Notes under the pieces: generated by a model | Databases searched by the model: none | The model's input: the letters and a program-made list of their open reading frames with translations, nothing else | What the model was told of the DNA's origin: nothing | Made by a program: the position numbers and the translations under genes | Shown: piece after piece, positions 1-8,730 of the stretch | How positions within the stretch are numbered: the first letter of the stretch is position 1 | Layout: each line of letters starts with the position of its first letter | Assembly (NCBI RefSeq): GCF_900105125.1 | Contig: NZ_LT629750.1 | Location: 7,095,001 to 7,159,000, forward strand | Origin: Bradyrhizobium canariense | Lineage (GTDB): Bacteria; Pseudomonadota; Alphaproteobacteria; Rhizobiales; Xanthobacteraceae | Direction: 5' to 3' | Length of the DNA stretch: 64,000 nucleotides

Positions 1-1
1 C

Positions 2-1021
2 GCGCTGTTCACCTTGCCGGCGGACCGCAGCCATTATCTCGGGAACGCAGCGTTACGCTGGCCGTTGCCCTGGCAGCTGCTGTCAGCCGCCGGTGGCCTC
101 AAGGTATCTGATCCGCGCCTGACCACGACCTTCGCCGGCTTCGAAATGTCGAGCCCGGTCGGCCTCGCAGCTGGCTTCGACAAAAACGGCGATCTGCTGG
201 ATTCATTGTCCAGCCTCGGCTTCGGTTTCATCTGCGTCGGCTCCATCATGCCCGAGCCGCGCTATGGAAATCCGTTTCCGCGGCTGGTCCGGTATCGGAA
301 CAGGGAGTCCATCGCCGATTCCATGGGCGTGCCGAGCAAGGGCCGCGCCTACGCTGTGGAACGGCTGAAGCAACGCACAGTCAAGCCGGTGCCGATTGTC
401 GCCAATGTCGGCGGATTCTCGTCGGAAACCATTGCGGCGGGTGTACTTGAGGTGATGCCGCATGTGGATGCCGTCGAGATCAGCCTGATGTGCCCAAATG
501 TGCTGAAGCCTGGCGAGACTTTCGATGAGATCGGCATGCTGCGCCGCATCCTCGAGCGGATCGATGGAAATACGGGATCGATCATCGTGCGGGTGCCCAA
601 CGATACCACCCAGTCGCACGACCGCTTCGCCGAACTTGTCGAGTTGTGTGTTGAGGCCAGGGTGGGCGGCCTGAAGGTCGGCGGCGGACGTCGGCTTGCC
701 GAGCCGCGGCTGGGCACGGGCATCGGGACCTTGCACGGGCGTGCCATCTTCGATACCGCGTTGGTCAATGTGGAGCGGGCGGCCAGATTTGCGCGCGGCC
801 GCATTCCGATCAAAGGCAATGGCGGAATCAGCAGCGCGTCCGATGTTCTGGCGATGCGCCGCGCCGGCGCGACATGCGTTGATCTCTACTCTGCCTTTAT
901 CTACCAGGGCTGGACCGTCGCGCGCGATATTAACCGCGAACTCGTCGCGACGTTCGATCGCGACGCCAGCCAGGCGACGCTTGTTCCGGCGGTTGATAGA
1001 CCCGAAGTGCAGCGGGCGTAA
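2..1021 (+). CDS. Dihydroorotate dehydrogenase-like FMN protein, 5' end outside the window
   Basis: This is an FMN-binding TIM-barrel protein of the dihydroorotate dehydrogenase family. The frame is open to the window edge, and the first residues (ALFTLPADRSHYL) look like the N-terminal helix of class 2 enzymes, so the true start is probably upstream; a TTG at 14 is the only start-like codon here. Family signatures are PVGLAAGFDKNG near the start and a C-terminal phosphate-binding segment GNGGISSASDVL followed by VDLYSAFIYQGW. It departs from PyrD: the usual NRMGFNN is DSMGVPS, the SSPNTPG segment is LMCPNVLKPG, and the lysine of VKIAPD is arginine (VRVPND). It may therefore act on another pyrimidine-like or unrelated substrate. 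The amidohydrolase gene follows after 65 bases. Confidence 0.75.
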   Translation, partial: ALFTLPADRSHYLGNAALRWPLPWQLLSAAGGLKVSDPRLTTTFAGFEMSSPVGLAAGFDKNGDLLDSLSSLGFGFICVGSIMPEPRYGNPFPRLVRYRNRESIADSMGVPSKGRAYAVERLKQRTVKPVPIVANVGGFSSETIAAGVLEVMPHVDAVEISLMCPNVLKPGETFDEIGMLRRILERIDGNTGSIIVRVPNDTTQSHDRFAELVELCVEARVGGLKVGGGRRLAEPRLGTGIGTLHGRAIFDTALVNVERAARFARGRIPIKGNGGISSASDVLAMRRAGATCVDLYSAFIYQGWTVARDINRELVATFDRDASQATLVPAVDRPEVQRA

Positions 1022-1086
1022 TCGCAGTTGCCGCTTATCCAAGTTTCGTTTCGTCCGTCCGGACGCAGTGACAGCCAGGAGACAGA

Positions 1087-2034
1087 ATGATTATCGCGTT
1101 GGAAGAACACTATTTCGATCCGGACTGGAACAATGCGCTCGATACCAGGCATCACTCGGTGCGTATGCCGTCTCCACTGGTGAAACGCATGGAAGATCTC
1201 GGCGCCCAGCGCATCCGTGAGATGGATGAGGCGGGCATCGATCTTCAGATCCTGTCGCACGGTCCTCCGGGCTCCCAGGGCGTGCGGGAAGACGTCGCCG
1301 TCGCATGGACCAAGGCTGCCAACGATCGTCTGCACGCAGCGGTTCAGAATCATCCGACGCGGTTCGCCGGCTTCGCATCGCTTCCGACCGCGCATCCGCT
1401 GGCCGCTGCGGATGAACTGGAGCGTGCCGTCAACAAGCTCGGCTTCAAGGGCGGCATGCTGCACAGCCTGACGGAGGGCCCGTTTCTCGACGACAAGCGC
1501 TACTGGCCGATTTTTGAACGTGCGGCGGCGCTGGACGTGCCGCTCTACATTCACCCCGCGGATCCAAATCCGGCTGTCATCAAGGCCTATTACGGCGATT
1601 ACGCGAAAACCCATCCGATGTTCATTCGTGCCGCCTGGGGTTTTACGTTCGAGGCCGGAACGCAGGCGATGCGGCTGGTGCTCAGCGGTCTGTTCGACGC
1701 GCATCCCGACGTGAAGATCATTCTGGGCCACCTCGGCGAGACGATCCCCTACACGCTGGCGCGGATCGACGAGGCGCTGTCACGCGATACGCCGATGAAG
1801 AATTTTCGCGAGGTGTTTAGTTCGCATTTTTATGTGACCACCAGCGGCTTTTTCTCGGATCCGGCGCTGCAGTGCTGCATCACCGAGATCGGTATCGACC
1901 GCATCATGTTCTCGATCGACTGGCCCTACGCGTCCAATACGGCCGGCGTGCAATGGATGCACAAGACCTGGCTGAACGATGCCGACAAGTCCAAGATCTT
2001 TTCCGGTAACGCCAAGCGCCTGCTGCGCATCTGA
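1087..2034 (+). CDS. Amidohydrolase family 2 / ACMSD-type decarboxylase-like protein
   Basis: A 315-residue TIM-barrel metal hydrolase of the amidohydrolase-2 family, whose characterised members include gamma-resorcylate and ACMS decarboxylases as well as hydrolases. Putative metal ligands are visible: an N-terminal E-x-H (ALEEHYF, E6/H8) in place of the H-x-H of classic amidohydrolases, H156 in LYIHPADPN, H215 in ILGHLGE and D278 in SIDWPYAS. The E-x-H form favours a decarboxylase-like member. The ATG at 1087 follows a purine-rich GGAGACAGA. It runs in the same direction as the upstream DHOD-like gene, so the two may act in sequence. The substrate cannot be deduced. Confidence 0.8.
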   Translation: MIIALEEHYFDPDWNNALDTRHHSVRMPSPLVKRMEDLGAQRIREMDEAGIDLQILSHGPPGSQGVREDVAVAWTKAANDRLHAAVQNHPTRFAGFASLPTAHPLAAADELERAVNKLGFKGGMLHSLTEGPFLDDKRYWPIFERAAALDVPLYIHPADPNPAVIKAYYGDYAKTHPMFIRAAWGFTFEAGTQAMRLVLSGLFDAHPDVKIILGHLGETIPYTLARIDEALSRDTPMKNFREVFSSHFYVTTSGFFSDPALQCCITEIGIDRIMFSIDWPYASNTAGVQWMHKTWLNDADKSKIFSGNAKRLLRI

Positions 2035-2062
2035 AGCCGATGCGCGCTCGCCGGAGCGCGCG

Positions 2063-2749
2063 TTACAGCACGATGGATGATTGCCTGTTCTGGATACAGC
2101 GCAGCAGGCTCATGGCCGTCAGGCTCGAACTCCTGGGGTTGCCCGGCAGCGGGCGCCCCGCAATGTTCATGGTGAACGTGCCGAAGGCTCCGCTCGCTTC
2201 CAGGACGTGAACGTTCTGCGTCAGGGTCGGATCGGCGATGATACGCACCTCGGTTTTCTCGAAACCGATGCCGGCCAGCGCGATGGTTGCCGCCACATTG
2301 GCGTTCTTCAGAAATTGCAGGGCGGCATCGCGCGCATTGCCTTCGAAGACGACGCTTTCTCGGTCCAGTGGAAGCGTGTTGGACAGGCTGGCCGGCGGTT
2401 TTCGCGAGGAGTAGCGCACGGAATCCAGCCCGCCAAGGCGGGCCGCGGCCAGCGCATCGATGCCGGCCACGGCGCCGGCCGGCAGCAGGATTTTTGCGCG
2501 CGTCGCGGCCTGCTGCAGCGACACCCAAAGTGCCTCATCCGCCAGCGCGCCGATCGAGGCGATCACCAGATCGCTGCCTTGCCGGAGCGCGGCAACACCA
2601 TATTGCGCCAGCGCGGCATGCCCGGCGACTTCCACCACGACGTCGGCCATCGGCAAGGCGTCGCCGCGGCGAACCACGACCGGTTTCGGATCGAGCCTCT
2701 CCTGCAGCCAGCTTCCTATAGCGCCAACGCCGATCAGGGCGATTTTCAT
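2063..2749 (-). CDS. Aspartate dehydrogenase-like (NadX-type) NAD(P)-dependent oxidoreductase
   Basis: A 228-residue protein matching the L-aspartate dehydrogenase family, which deaminates aspartate with NAD(P). It has an N-terminal Rossmann motif (ALIGVGAIGSW, residues 4-14), the LLPAGAVAGIDAL segment (88-100), and the C-terminal family block FEGNARDA, FLKNANVAATIALAGIG, ADPTLTQNVHV (likely catalytic H181), GAFG and NPRSSSL. The ATG at 2749 is preceded by GGGAAAACAGCTG; the frame stays open upstream but without family similarity. It lies 19 bases after the hydrolase gene on the same strand, so the two are probably co-transcribed. No nadA or nadC is nearby, so a catabolic role on an amino-acid-like compound is more likely than NAD synthesis. 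Confidence 0.78.
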   Translation of the reverse strand: MKIALIGVGAIGSWLQERLDPKPVVVRRGDALPMADVVVEVAGHAALAQYGVAALRQGSDLVIASIGALADEALWVSLQQAATRAKILLPAGAVAGIDALAAARLGGLDSVRYSSRKPPASLSNTLPLDRESVVFEGNARDAALQFLKNANVAATIALAGIGFEKTEVRIIADPTLTQNVHVLEASGAFGTFTMNIAGRPLPGNPRSSSLTAMSLLRCIQNRQSSIVL

Positions 2750-2768
2750 CAGCTGTTTTCCCGAATTG

Positions 2769-3689
2769 TCAGCGCGGATTGCGCACGAAATCGACGATGG
2801 CCTGGCCCAGCGCGTCGTCAGACGTGCCGATCTGCCCGATCGACGAGGTATGGTTATGCCCGGAAAGCCACATCGACGGCGGCGCCTTGCGTTTCGCATG
2901 GGCCAGCCGATAGACCAGTTCGGCGCAATACACGTCGATCAATGGGTTCTCGAATTCGGCCCAGGCCACAAAGGTCGGGAGGCTGTCCTTGTCGATATGC
3001 GCAACCGGCGAGTAATCGTCGAACTTCGAGGCATCAGGACCGTAATAAACCTCGACCTTCCCGGCGTTCGGATTCTCCGGCAGGTTGTCGATCCGGACGC
3101 GGCCGCTAACCACGATCATGCCGACAAGCTTGGTTCCGCCGGCTGGCCGGAACCTGGGATCGTAGGCGTAACTTCCGGCGTGGGCCGCGCCCGCCGAATG
3201 ACCCATCAGGAAGATACGCGCGGGATCCCAGCCGAATTCCGCGGCGCGCGCATGCGCCCATGCGACCGCGGCGGCGATATCATCCGTCGCCGCGGGATAG
3301 GTGGCGTGGTTGGCAAGACGGTAGCCAATGTTGATCCCGGCGATGCCGTGCCGCGCCAGATAATACAGCACGTTCGAATAAATCTGCTCGGTGCGGTTGC
3401 GGTGCCCGCTGACGAACGCACCGCCATGCACGAACAGAACGACGGGGGGTGGCGTAGCCATGCTTTCGGGCAGGAAGACGTCAAAGACGTTGCGCTCGTG
3501 GTCCCCATACGAAATTCCAGGGCGAACGGTCACTCCGTCGCGCGGGCTGCGCTTGAGCACATCCGAAAATCGGTGGATCATCAGATCGACGTTCTTCGCT
3601 ACGCTGTCGCGCCATTTTGGACCGACCTCCGCCATAAGCTGTCGCAGATCATCCGGGATGTCGGGCAGGGCGGCGTTACGGTCCATCAT
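2769..3689 (-). CDS. Alpha/beta hydrolase of the hormone-sensitive-lipase type
   Basis: A 306-residue esterase-like hydrolase. It has the oxyanion-hole HGG motif (FVHGGAFVSG, residues 88-90), a GxSxG nucleophile elbow (MGHSAGAA, Ser165), an acid around ENPLID (D252) and a histidine in SGHNHTSS (H278/H280), so the catalytic triad appears complete. No signal peptide is visible, so it should be cytoplasmic. Two tandem ATG codons (3689 and 3686) are possible starts; the ribosome-binding site is weak. It is the first gene of a probable two-gene operon with the aspartate-dehydrogenase-like gene, and its promoter region carries the ACTAAC-N6-GTTAGC palindrome at 3831. Confidence 0.8.
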   Translation of the reverse strand: MMDRNAALPDIPDDLRQLMAEVGPKWRDSVAKNVDLMIHRFSDVLKRSPRDGVTVRPGISYGDHERNVFDVFLPESMATPPPVVLFVHGGAFVSGHRNRTEQIYSNVLYYLARHGIAGINIGYRLANHATYPAATDDIAAAVAWAHARAAEFGWDPARIFLMGHSAGAAHAGSYAYDPRFRPAGGTKLVGMIVVSGRVRIDNLPENPNAGKVEVYYGPDASKFDDYSPVAHIDKDSLPTFVAWAEFENPLIDVYCAELVYRLAHAKRKAPPSMWLSGHNHTSSIGQIGTSDDALGQAIVDFVRNPR

Positions 3690-3830
3690 ATGAAAGGGGC
3701 TTTATCTGCTGCGATAATCTGCGATCGGGCTGGCCAGCGCCTTAGCAGCGCCGTTCGACCCGCGTGGATTCGCCATCCGAGGTATGATCGTTGGCCAATC
3801 GACCGCCAACGATGTGTTCGCCATCATTAG

Positions 3831-3848
3831 ACTAACTAAGTGGTTAGC
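3831..3848. promoter_or_regulatory. Inverted repeat ACTAAC-N6-GTTAGC, possible TetR-family operator
   Basis: The sequence is ACTAACTAAGTGGTTAGC, with 5-bp perfect arms (CTAAC/GTTAG) around a 6-base spacer. The same half-sites and spacing recur at 22390-22407 before another ABC operon. It sits in the divergent region upstream of the esterase start. The regulator assignment is inference. Confidence 0.45.
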
Positions 3849-4129
3849 CGTCAACAATCTCGGCCCTTTCGAGCCTTTTCGTTAACAAGGAAAGGAATGG
3901 TCGGCGATCGGGGTGGATTCACCGCGGCACGGCGCGCAATTGCAGCCGAAATTTGTGGCAACGATCTTCGCAAATGCGATGAACATGTGAGCCGCGCCGA
4001 GCGGCAGCGGCTGGCGGGAATGGCACCGGCGTGCGGTCCGCTTCTTCAGTTCAATGCGGATCGCGGCGGCTGCCCGATTATTGTTCGCATCCGCCGATAA
4101 AATAAGCTATTCCTGTGGGTTCGGAAGAG

Positions 4130-4143
4130 ACAGACTAGTTAGT
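4130..4143. promoter_or_regulatory. Imperfect palindrome resembling the 19962 operator
   Basis: ACAGACTAGTTAGT matches the perfect palindrome ACTGACTAGTCAGT at 19962 in 12 of 14 positions. It ends five bases before the -35 box of the promoter at 4149, which suits control by a TetR repressor, perhaps the one encoded at 18999. Confidence 0.4.
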
Positions 4144-4148
4144 TAGCA

Positions 4149-4176
4149 TTGACATTGATCAATGCGTGGCAATAAT
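4149..4176 (+). promoter_or_regulatory. Sigma70-type promoter of the first ABC operon
   Basis: A perfect TTGACA (4149-4154) is followed after 16 bases by AATAAT (4171-4176), which matches TATAAT in five of six positions. Transcription would start near 4183. This excludes the upstream GTG at 4166 as a start codon and supports the ATG at 4211. Confidence 0.6.
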
Positions 4177-4210
4177 TCGCACTTATCACGGCCCACCGGG
4201 AGCGGGAACT

Positions 4211-5251
4211 ATGTCTACAGGCTCATTGACGCGGCGCGGCTTGCTCCAGGCGGGCGCTTCCGTGGCCGCATCGTTGTCGCTTCCTGCGATCGTAAATGCC
4301 CAGTCGCTCAAGTCGCTGCGGCCGGTGAGCTTCCAGTCGGACTGGATTTATGGCGGACCGAACGCCGGTTTCGCCATCGCCAAGGAAAAGGGATATTTTG
4401 CCGACGTCGGCCTGGATGTCACGATCAACCAGGGCAAAGGCTCGGGCAATACCTCCCAGATCGTCGCTTCAAAAGCTGCTCAGTTCGGTTTCGCCGACGG
4501 GTTCGTCGTCGGCAACAGTGTTTCGAAGGGCATGAAGCTGAAGATGGTCGGCGGAATCTACCGCCGCAATCCCTGTGCTGCGATGGTGCTCGAAGAGTCC
4601 GACGTTGAGACGCCGAAGGATCTCGAGGGCAAGACCGTCGGCATTGCGACCGGAACGGCGCAGTTTCAGCAATGGCCCGCCTTCATGAAGGGGGCCGGTC
4701 TCGACCCCAGCAAGGTGCGGGTCGTCAATGTCGATGGCGCCGGTGCCGGGCCTGCATTGATTTCCGGCCAGCTCAATGCGATTGGCGGCTTTGCACAGGG
4801 ATACATCCCGGGAATCGAAGTTCGTGGCAAGAAGAAGGTTCGCGCATTCTGGTACGCCGACGAGGGCGTGACCGCGATGAGCAACGGCATCATTGTCCAC
4901 GACGATCTGCTTTCGGAAGCGGAACTCATCCGCGGGATGGTTCGCGCCAGCGTCAAGGGATTCCTCTATGGGCGCGCCAATCCCGAGGAACTGACGCAGA
5001 TCGTGAAGAAATATTCGGAGACGACTGACGTCGCGATCACGCTTCGTGAAGCGCAGCTGTCCTGGAGCACCTGGGTTACGCCGACCACGGCCAACAAGCC
5101 GCTCGGCTGGATGGCAGCAGAGGACTGGACCTCGACGGTGGCGGTACTGAAAGCCTATGGCGGCGTCACCACACCGCTTGAGGCGGCCGAGCTTTACACC
5201 AATGAGTTCGTGCCGACCGAGGCTGAGTTTGTTCCGCCGCAGAACGCCTGA
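4211..5251 (+). CDS. NitT/TauT-type ABC transporter substrate-binding protein
   Basis: A 346-residue exported binding protein of the NMT1/THI5-like (NitT/TauT, SsuA-related) family. The N-terminus TRRGLLQAGASVAA with the AIVNAQ cleavage region looks like a twin-arginine signal. Typical family features follow: GFAIAKEKGYFADVGLDV, ITINQGKGSGNTSQIVASKAAQFGFAD and the dehydrogenase-like EGKTVGIATGTAQFQQWPAF. The ATG at 4211 is preceded by GGGAGCGGGA and lies downstream of the promoter at 4149. The ATPase and permease genes follow. Relatives bind sulfonates, nitrate, thiamine precursors and pyrimidines, so the ligand cannot be named. Confidence 0.88.
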   Translation: MSTGSLTRRGLLQAGASVAASLSLPAIVNAQSLKSLRPVSFQSDWIYGGPNAGFAIAKEKGYFADVGLDVTINQGKGSGNTSQIVASKAAQFGFADGFVVGNSVSKGMKLKMVGGIYRRNPCAAMVLEESDVETPKDLEGKTVGIATGTAQFQQWPAFMKGAGLDPSKVRVVNVDGAGAGPALISGQLNAIGGFAQGYIPGIEVRGKKKVRAFWYADEGVTAMSNGIIVHDDLLSEAELIRGMVRASVKGFLYGRANPEELTQIVKKYSETTDVAITLREAQLSWSTWVTPTTANKPLGWMAAEDWTSTVAVLKAYGGVTTPLEAAELYTNEFVPTEAEFVPPQNA

Positions 5252-5364
5252 AGGCGAGGCGTCGCGCGGCAATGCTCCACGAACTCGGAGCGCATTCGCT
5301 GTAGTGCAGCTTTGCGGGCGCTACGTTTGCATTGAAATGGACCAACACCAGATTTGAGGCTGCC

Positions 5365-6174
5365 ATGCAAGCTAGCTCACCCGCCACGGTCAATACCGGG
5401 TCCGCCTATTTGCAGATTCAATCGCTGAGCAAGGTATATCCGTCCGATGATGGGCCGGTGCGAGCGCTCGACCGGATTTCGATCGAGCAGCGCAAGGGCG
5501 AATTCGTATCGCTGGTCGGCCCGAGCGGATGCGGCAAGAGCACCTTGATGATGATTGCCGCGGGCCTGACTTCGGCTTCCGACGGCCAGATCCTGGTCGA
5601 CAACCAGCGCGTCACCAAGGCCCGCACCGATATCGGAATCGTCTTTCAGAATCACGTGCTGCTCGACTGGCGAACGGTGCTCGAGAACGTCATGCTGCAG
5701 GCGGAAGCTCGCGGTATGGATCTCGCGGCGGCTGAAATTCGCGCGCGGGAACTGCTGGCGGCGGTTGGCCTCGGCGGCTTTGAGAACAAATATCCCAAGT
5801 CGCTTTCCGGCGGCATGCGCCAGCGCGTCTCGATCTGCCGTGCCCTGCTGCACGATCCCTCGCATCTGCTGATGGACGAGCCGTTTGGCGCGCTCGACGC
5901 CTTGACGCGCGACCAGTTGGTGCTCGATCTGCAGGACATCTGCAGCACGCGCAGCGTGTCGATCCTGTTCGTGACGCACAGCATCGCCGAAGCCGTATTC
6001 CTGTCGGACCGGGTCATCGTTATGACCCCGCGGCCGGGCAAGATCGACAAGATCATCAATATCGATCTGCCGCGCCCGCGGACCCTTGCGATGCGCGAAT
6101 CGCCGAAATTTGCGGGCTATAGCCGCGAAATTCTGGAAATCTTCCTCGCCCGCGGCATTCTGCGGGAGCATTGA
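5365..6174 (+). CDS. NitT/TauT-type ABC transporter ATP-binding protein
   Basis: A 269-residue ABC ATPase that would energise the adjacent permease at the inner membrane. It has a Walker A GPSGCGKST (residues 52-60), Q-loop VFQNHVLLDWRTVLENV, signature [15 protein letters not shown], Walker B LLMDEPFGALDALTRDQ and switch histidine VTHSIAEAV. The DWRTVLENV Q-loop is typical of SsuB/TauB-like subunits. The ATG at 5365 follows GAGG; a TTG at 5332 is a weaker alternative. Its stop overlaps the permease start in an ATGA arrangement, so the genes are translationally coupled. Confidence 0.92.
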   Translation: MQASSPATVNTGSAYLQIQSLSKVYPSDDGPVRALDRISIEQRKGEFVSLVGPSGCGKSTLMMIAAGLTSASDGQILVDNQRVTKARTDIGIVFQNHVLLDWRTVLENVMLQAEARGMDLAAAEIRARELLAAVGLGGFENKYPKSLSGGMRQRVSICRALLHDPSHLLMDEPFGALDALTRDQLVLDLQDICSTRSVSILFVTHSIAEAVFLSDRVIVMTPRPGKIDKIINIDLPRPRTLAMRESPKFAGYSREILEIFLARGILREH

Positions 6175-7061
6175 TGCAGGAGCCTGATATGCCATCTGCC
6201 GCGGCACTCGAACAAACAGCGGCGCTTTCCATCGAGCAGGTGGAGCGGCGCGTTCAAAGCGAAAGCAGAAGCAAGCGATCCCGCGACAGGCGCGCGGAGA
6301 TCATCTTTCCCATTCTGGTGACGGGCTTGCTGCTGGTGGTGTGGGAGGTCGCGGCGGATTTCTTCAAGATTCCGACCTACCTGTTTCCCGCCCCGAGCAA
6401 GATCATCGCAGCCAGCATCGACAATGCTTCGTTGCTGCTTCGCGAATCCTGGACGACTTCTGTCGAGATCATGCTCGGCTACATCCTCAGCATCGTGATC
6501 GGGATTCCGCTGGCGCTGGGAATCTTTCACTGGCCTGTCTTCGCGAAGTCGGTCTATCCGCTGCTGGTGTCCACCCAGGCGATGCCGAAAGTGGCCATCG
6601 CGCCGCTGTTCGTGGTCTGGTTTGGATTCGGCCTGCTGCCCAAGATACTGATCGCATTCCTGATCGCGTTCTTTCCGATCGTGATCAACACGGTGATGGG
6701 CCTCAGCGCGATCGAGCAGGAGAAGATTTTTCTGGCCCGCTCGATGGGCCTGTCCAGTTTCGCGACCTTTCGGCTGATCCGCTTTCCTCATGCGCTGCCG
6801 TCGATCTTCGCAGGTCTCAAGATTTCCATCACGCTGGCTGTGGTCGGCGCCGTGGTCGGCGAGTTCGTCGGCGGCGATTCGGGGCTGGGCTATCAGTTGA
6901 TGGTGGCCAATGGGAACATGAATACGCCGCTGCTGTTCGCAGGTGTGCTGGCGCTCACGGTGCTCGGCCTGATCCTGTTTGGTGTGATCGAAATGCTGGA
7001 GCAATTCGCCATGCCATACCGGGAGCGCACGAGCGACGCCACCAAGGCCGGATCGATGTGA
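6174..7061 (+). CDS. NitT/TauT-type ABC transporter permease
   Basis: A 295-residue inner-membrane permease with about six hydrophobic segments after a charged, cytoplasmic N-terminal tail of roughly 40 residues. The binding-protein-dependent permease loop is visible as EQEKIFLARSMGLSSFATF followed by RFPHALPSIFAGLKI, where the ATPase docks. The ATG at 6174 overlaps the ATPase stop and has GGGAG five bases before it; a second ATG at 6189 also has a good AGGAG. It completes the importer that begins at 4211. Confidence 0.9.
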   Translation: MQEPDMPSAAALEQTAALSIEQVERRVQSESRSKRSRDRRAEIIFPILVTGLLLVVWEVAADFFKIPTYLFPAPSKIIAASIDNASLLLRESWTTSVEIMLGYILSIVIGIPLALGIFHWPVFAKSVYPLLVSTQAMPKVAIAPLFVVWFGFGLLPKILIAFLIAFFPIVINTVMGLSAIEQEKIFLARSMGLSSFATFRLIRFPHALPSIFAGLKISITLAVVGAVVGEFVGGDSGLGYQLMVANGNMNTPLLFAGVLALTVLGLILFGVIEMLEQFAMPYRERTSDATKAGSM

Positions 7062-7175
7062 GCGAAAAGACCGGCTGTGGCACTCCCTGACTTGCAAGCC
7101 TTGTCCCGCAGGCCAGAAATAAATCCATGTGGTGGGTGGTTCCTGCCGTCCCGATCCTCTGTTTCGAAATGACCA

Positions 7176-8603
7176 ATGTTTACAGCCTCAAGCTTCATCC
7201 CCCGCGCCTCCGTCGCCGCCACCTCGCAAACTGAATTCAAGCGTCCGCAGGACGGAATCGTCATTGGCCGCATCAATGAGGCCGGCAGAGCCGGCGTCGA
7301 TGCGGCGGTGATCTCGGCCAGGGAAGCATTCCTCCGGCATAGGAAAGCGCCGCTCGCCACTCGGGTCGAATGGCTGAAGGCGGCGGCGAAAGCCGTGCGC
7401 GCACATGCGGTCGAGCTCGCCGATCTGATTTCGGAGGATGTCGGCAAGCCGATCCGGATGGCGCGGTTTGAAGCCAACAGGGGCGCGGAGTTCATCGAGG
7501 CCTGTGCCGCAGCGGCGCCGCAGTTGAAGGGCGAGGTGCTGTCGCTGGACGCGGCGGCTGCCGGTGCGGGCCTGGTCGGAATGACGCGGCGCGTGCCGTT
7601 CGGTGTCGTTGCCGGCATCACGCCGTTCAATGCGCCGGTGAATCTGCTGCTGCAGAAGGTGGCTCCCGCGGTTGCAGTCGGCAATGCCATTGTAGTGAAG
7701 CCGGCCTTCGCCGGCACCCGGGTTGCGTTGCGACTGGCCGAGCTATTCCTGGCCGCCGGATGGCCTGAAGGCCTGTTCAACGTCGTGACCGGCGACAAGG
7801 ACACCGCGATCGCGCTGGCGTCCCATCCCGGCATCGCCGCGATCTCGTTCACCGGCGGCACGGCGGCCGGCAACGATCTGGTGCGCGCCGCCGGCGCCCG
7901 CAAGTTTCTCGCTGAGCTCGGCTCCAATGCGGCCAATATCGTTCTCGCAGATGCCGATCTGGCCTTTGCCGCGTTGCGGATCGCGTCGGCGGGTTTCGAG
8001 GCGAGCGGCCAGCAATGCATTTCCGCGCAGCGCGTACTGGTGGATCGTTCGGTGCTCGGCGATTTCCTGCCGCTGTTTGTGACGGCGGCCCGCGCCTTGA
8101 AGGTCGGTCCGGCGTCGGATGTCGCGACGGACGTCGGGCCGATGGTGCATGCGGGGGCAGCAGAGCGCGTGATGGCGATGGTCGCGGATGCCGTCGATCG
8201 CGGTGCGACGCTGGCGCTGGCGCCGGAGCGAAACGGGGCGACCGTCTCGCCCGGGATTTTGACCGGCGTGACGCGCGATTCGCGGTTGTGGAATGAAGAA
8301 GTATTCGGGCCGGTCGTGCTGGTGACGGCGTTCGACGGCGCCGATCAGGCCATCGAACTCGCCAACGATTCCGATTTCGGGCTGCAGGGGGCGGTGTTCA
8401 CCAGAAGTCTCGCCAACGCCATGCGGTTCGCCGATGACATGGAGGTGGGATCGCTGTGGATCAATGAAGCCAGCCGCTTTCGTCTCGACATGTATCCGTT
8501 TGGCGGCGTCAAGCAGAGCGGCATCGGGCGCGAAGGCGTCGAATACGCCATGGAAGAACTGTCCCAGATCAAGTTCATCGGCATCCGGCCCGGCGCGAAC
8601 TGA
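7176..8603 (+). CDS. Aldehyde dehydrogenase (NAD(P)-dependent)
   Basis: A 475-residue aldehyde dehydrogenase that oxidises an aldehyde to the acid. Catalytic residues are in place: N152 in ITPFNAPVN, cofactor lysine K175 in VVKPA, E247 in LAELGSNAANIV and nucleophile C281 in GQQCISAQRV. The FTGGTAAG turn and C-terminal EVFGPVVLV and FGGVKQSGIGREG are also typical. The gene follows the first ABC operon after 114 bases in the same direction and precedes a TetR gene, suggesting it oxidises an intermediate of the imported compound. The substrate is unknown. Confidence 0.92.
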   Translation: MFTASSFIPRASVAATSQTEFKRPQDGIVIGRINEAGRAGVDAAVISAREAFLRHRKAPLATRVEWLKAAAKAVRAHAVELADLISEDVGKPIRMARFEANRGAEFIEACAAAAPQLKGEVLSLDAAAAGAGLVGMTRRVPFGVVAGITPFNAPVNLLLQKVAPAVAVGNAIVVKPAFAGTRVALRLAELFLAAGWPEGLFNVVTGDKDTAIALASHPGIAAISFTGGTAAGNDLVRAAGARKFLAELGSNAANIVLADADLAFAALRIASAGFEASGQQCISAQRVLVDRSVLGDFLPLFVTAARALKVGPASDVATDVGPMVHAGAAERVMAMVADAVDRGATLALAPERNGATVSPGILTGVTRDSRLWNEEVFGPVVLVTAFDGADQAIELANDSDFGLQGAVFTRSLANAMRFADDMEVGSLWINEASRFRLDMYPFGGVKQSGIGREGVEYAMEELSQIKFIGIRPGAN

Positions 8604-8730
8604 GCGCGGTCAAACCGTTCGAGGGAATTACAAAGCGGTGGGTTGCGGAGGAACGTCCGGTTCGGGCACTGGATCGGCTGCGGTGCGCAACGTAGGGTAG
8701 CCGCGCCCACTCTATTGAAAGCCAAAGATC

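Larger units (their letters stand above)
3690..4210. other. Divergent intergenic region between the esterase and the first ABC operon
   Basis: About 520 bases with no convincing gene. It carries two TetR-type palindromic sites (3831-3848 and 4130-4143) and a clear promoter (4149-4176) for the rightward ABC operon. A GTG-initiated open frame at 3840-4100 has no recognisable family, and I do not call it. Confidence 0.6.

Noticed and set aside
3840..4100. Small GTG-initiated open frame in the divergent region
   Set aside because: No ribosome-binding site or family similarity. It occupies a region better explained as regulatory.
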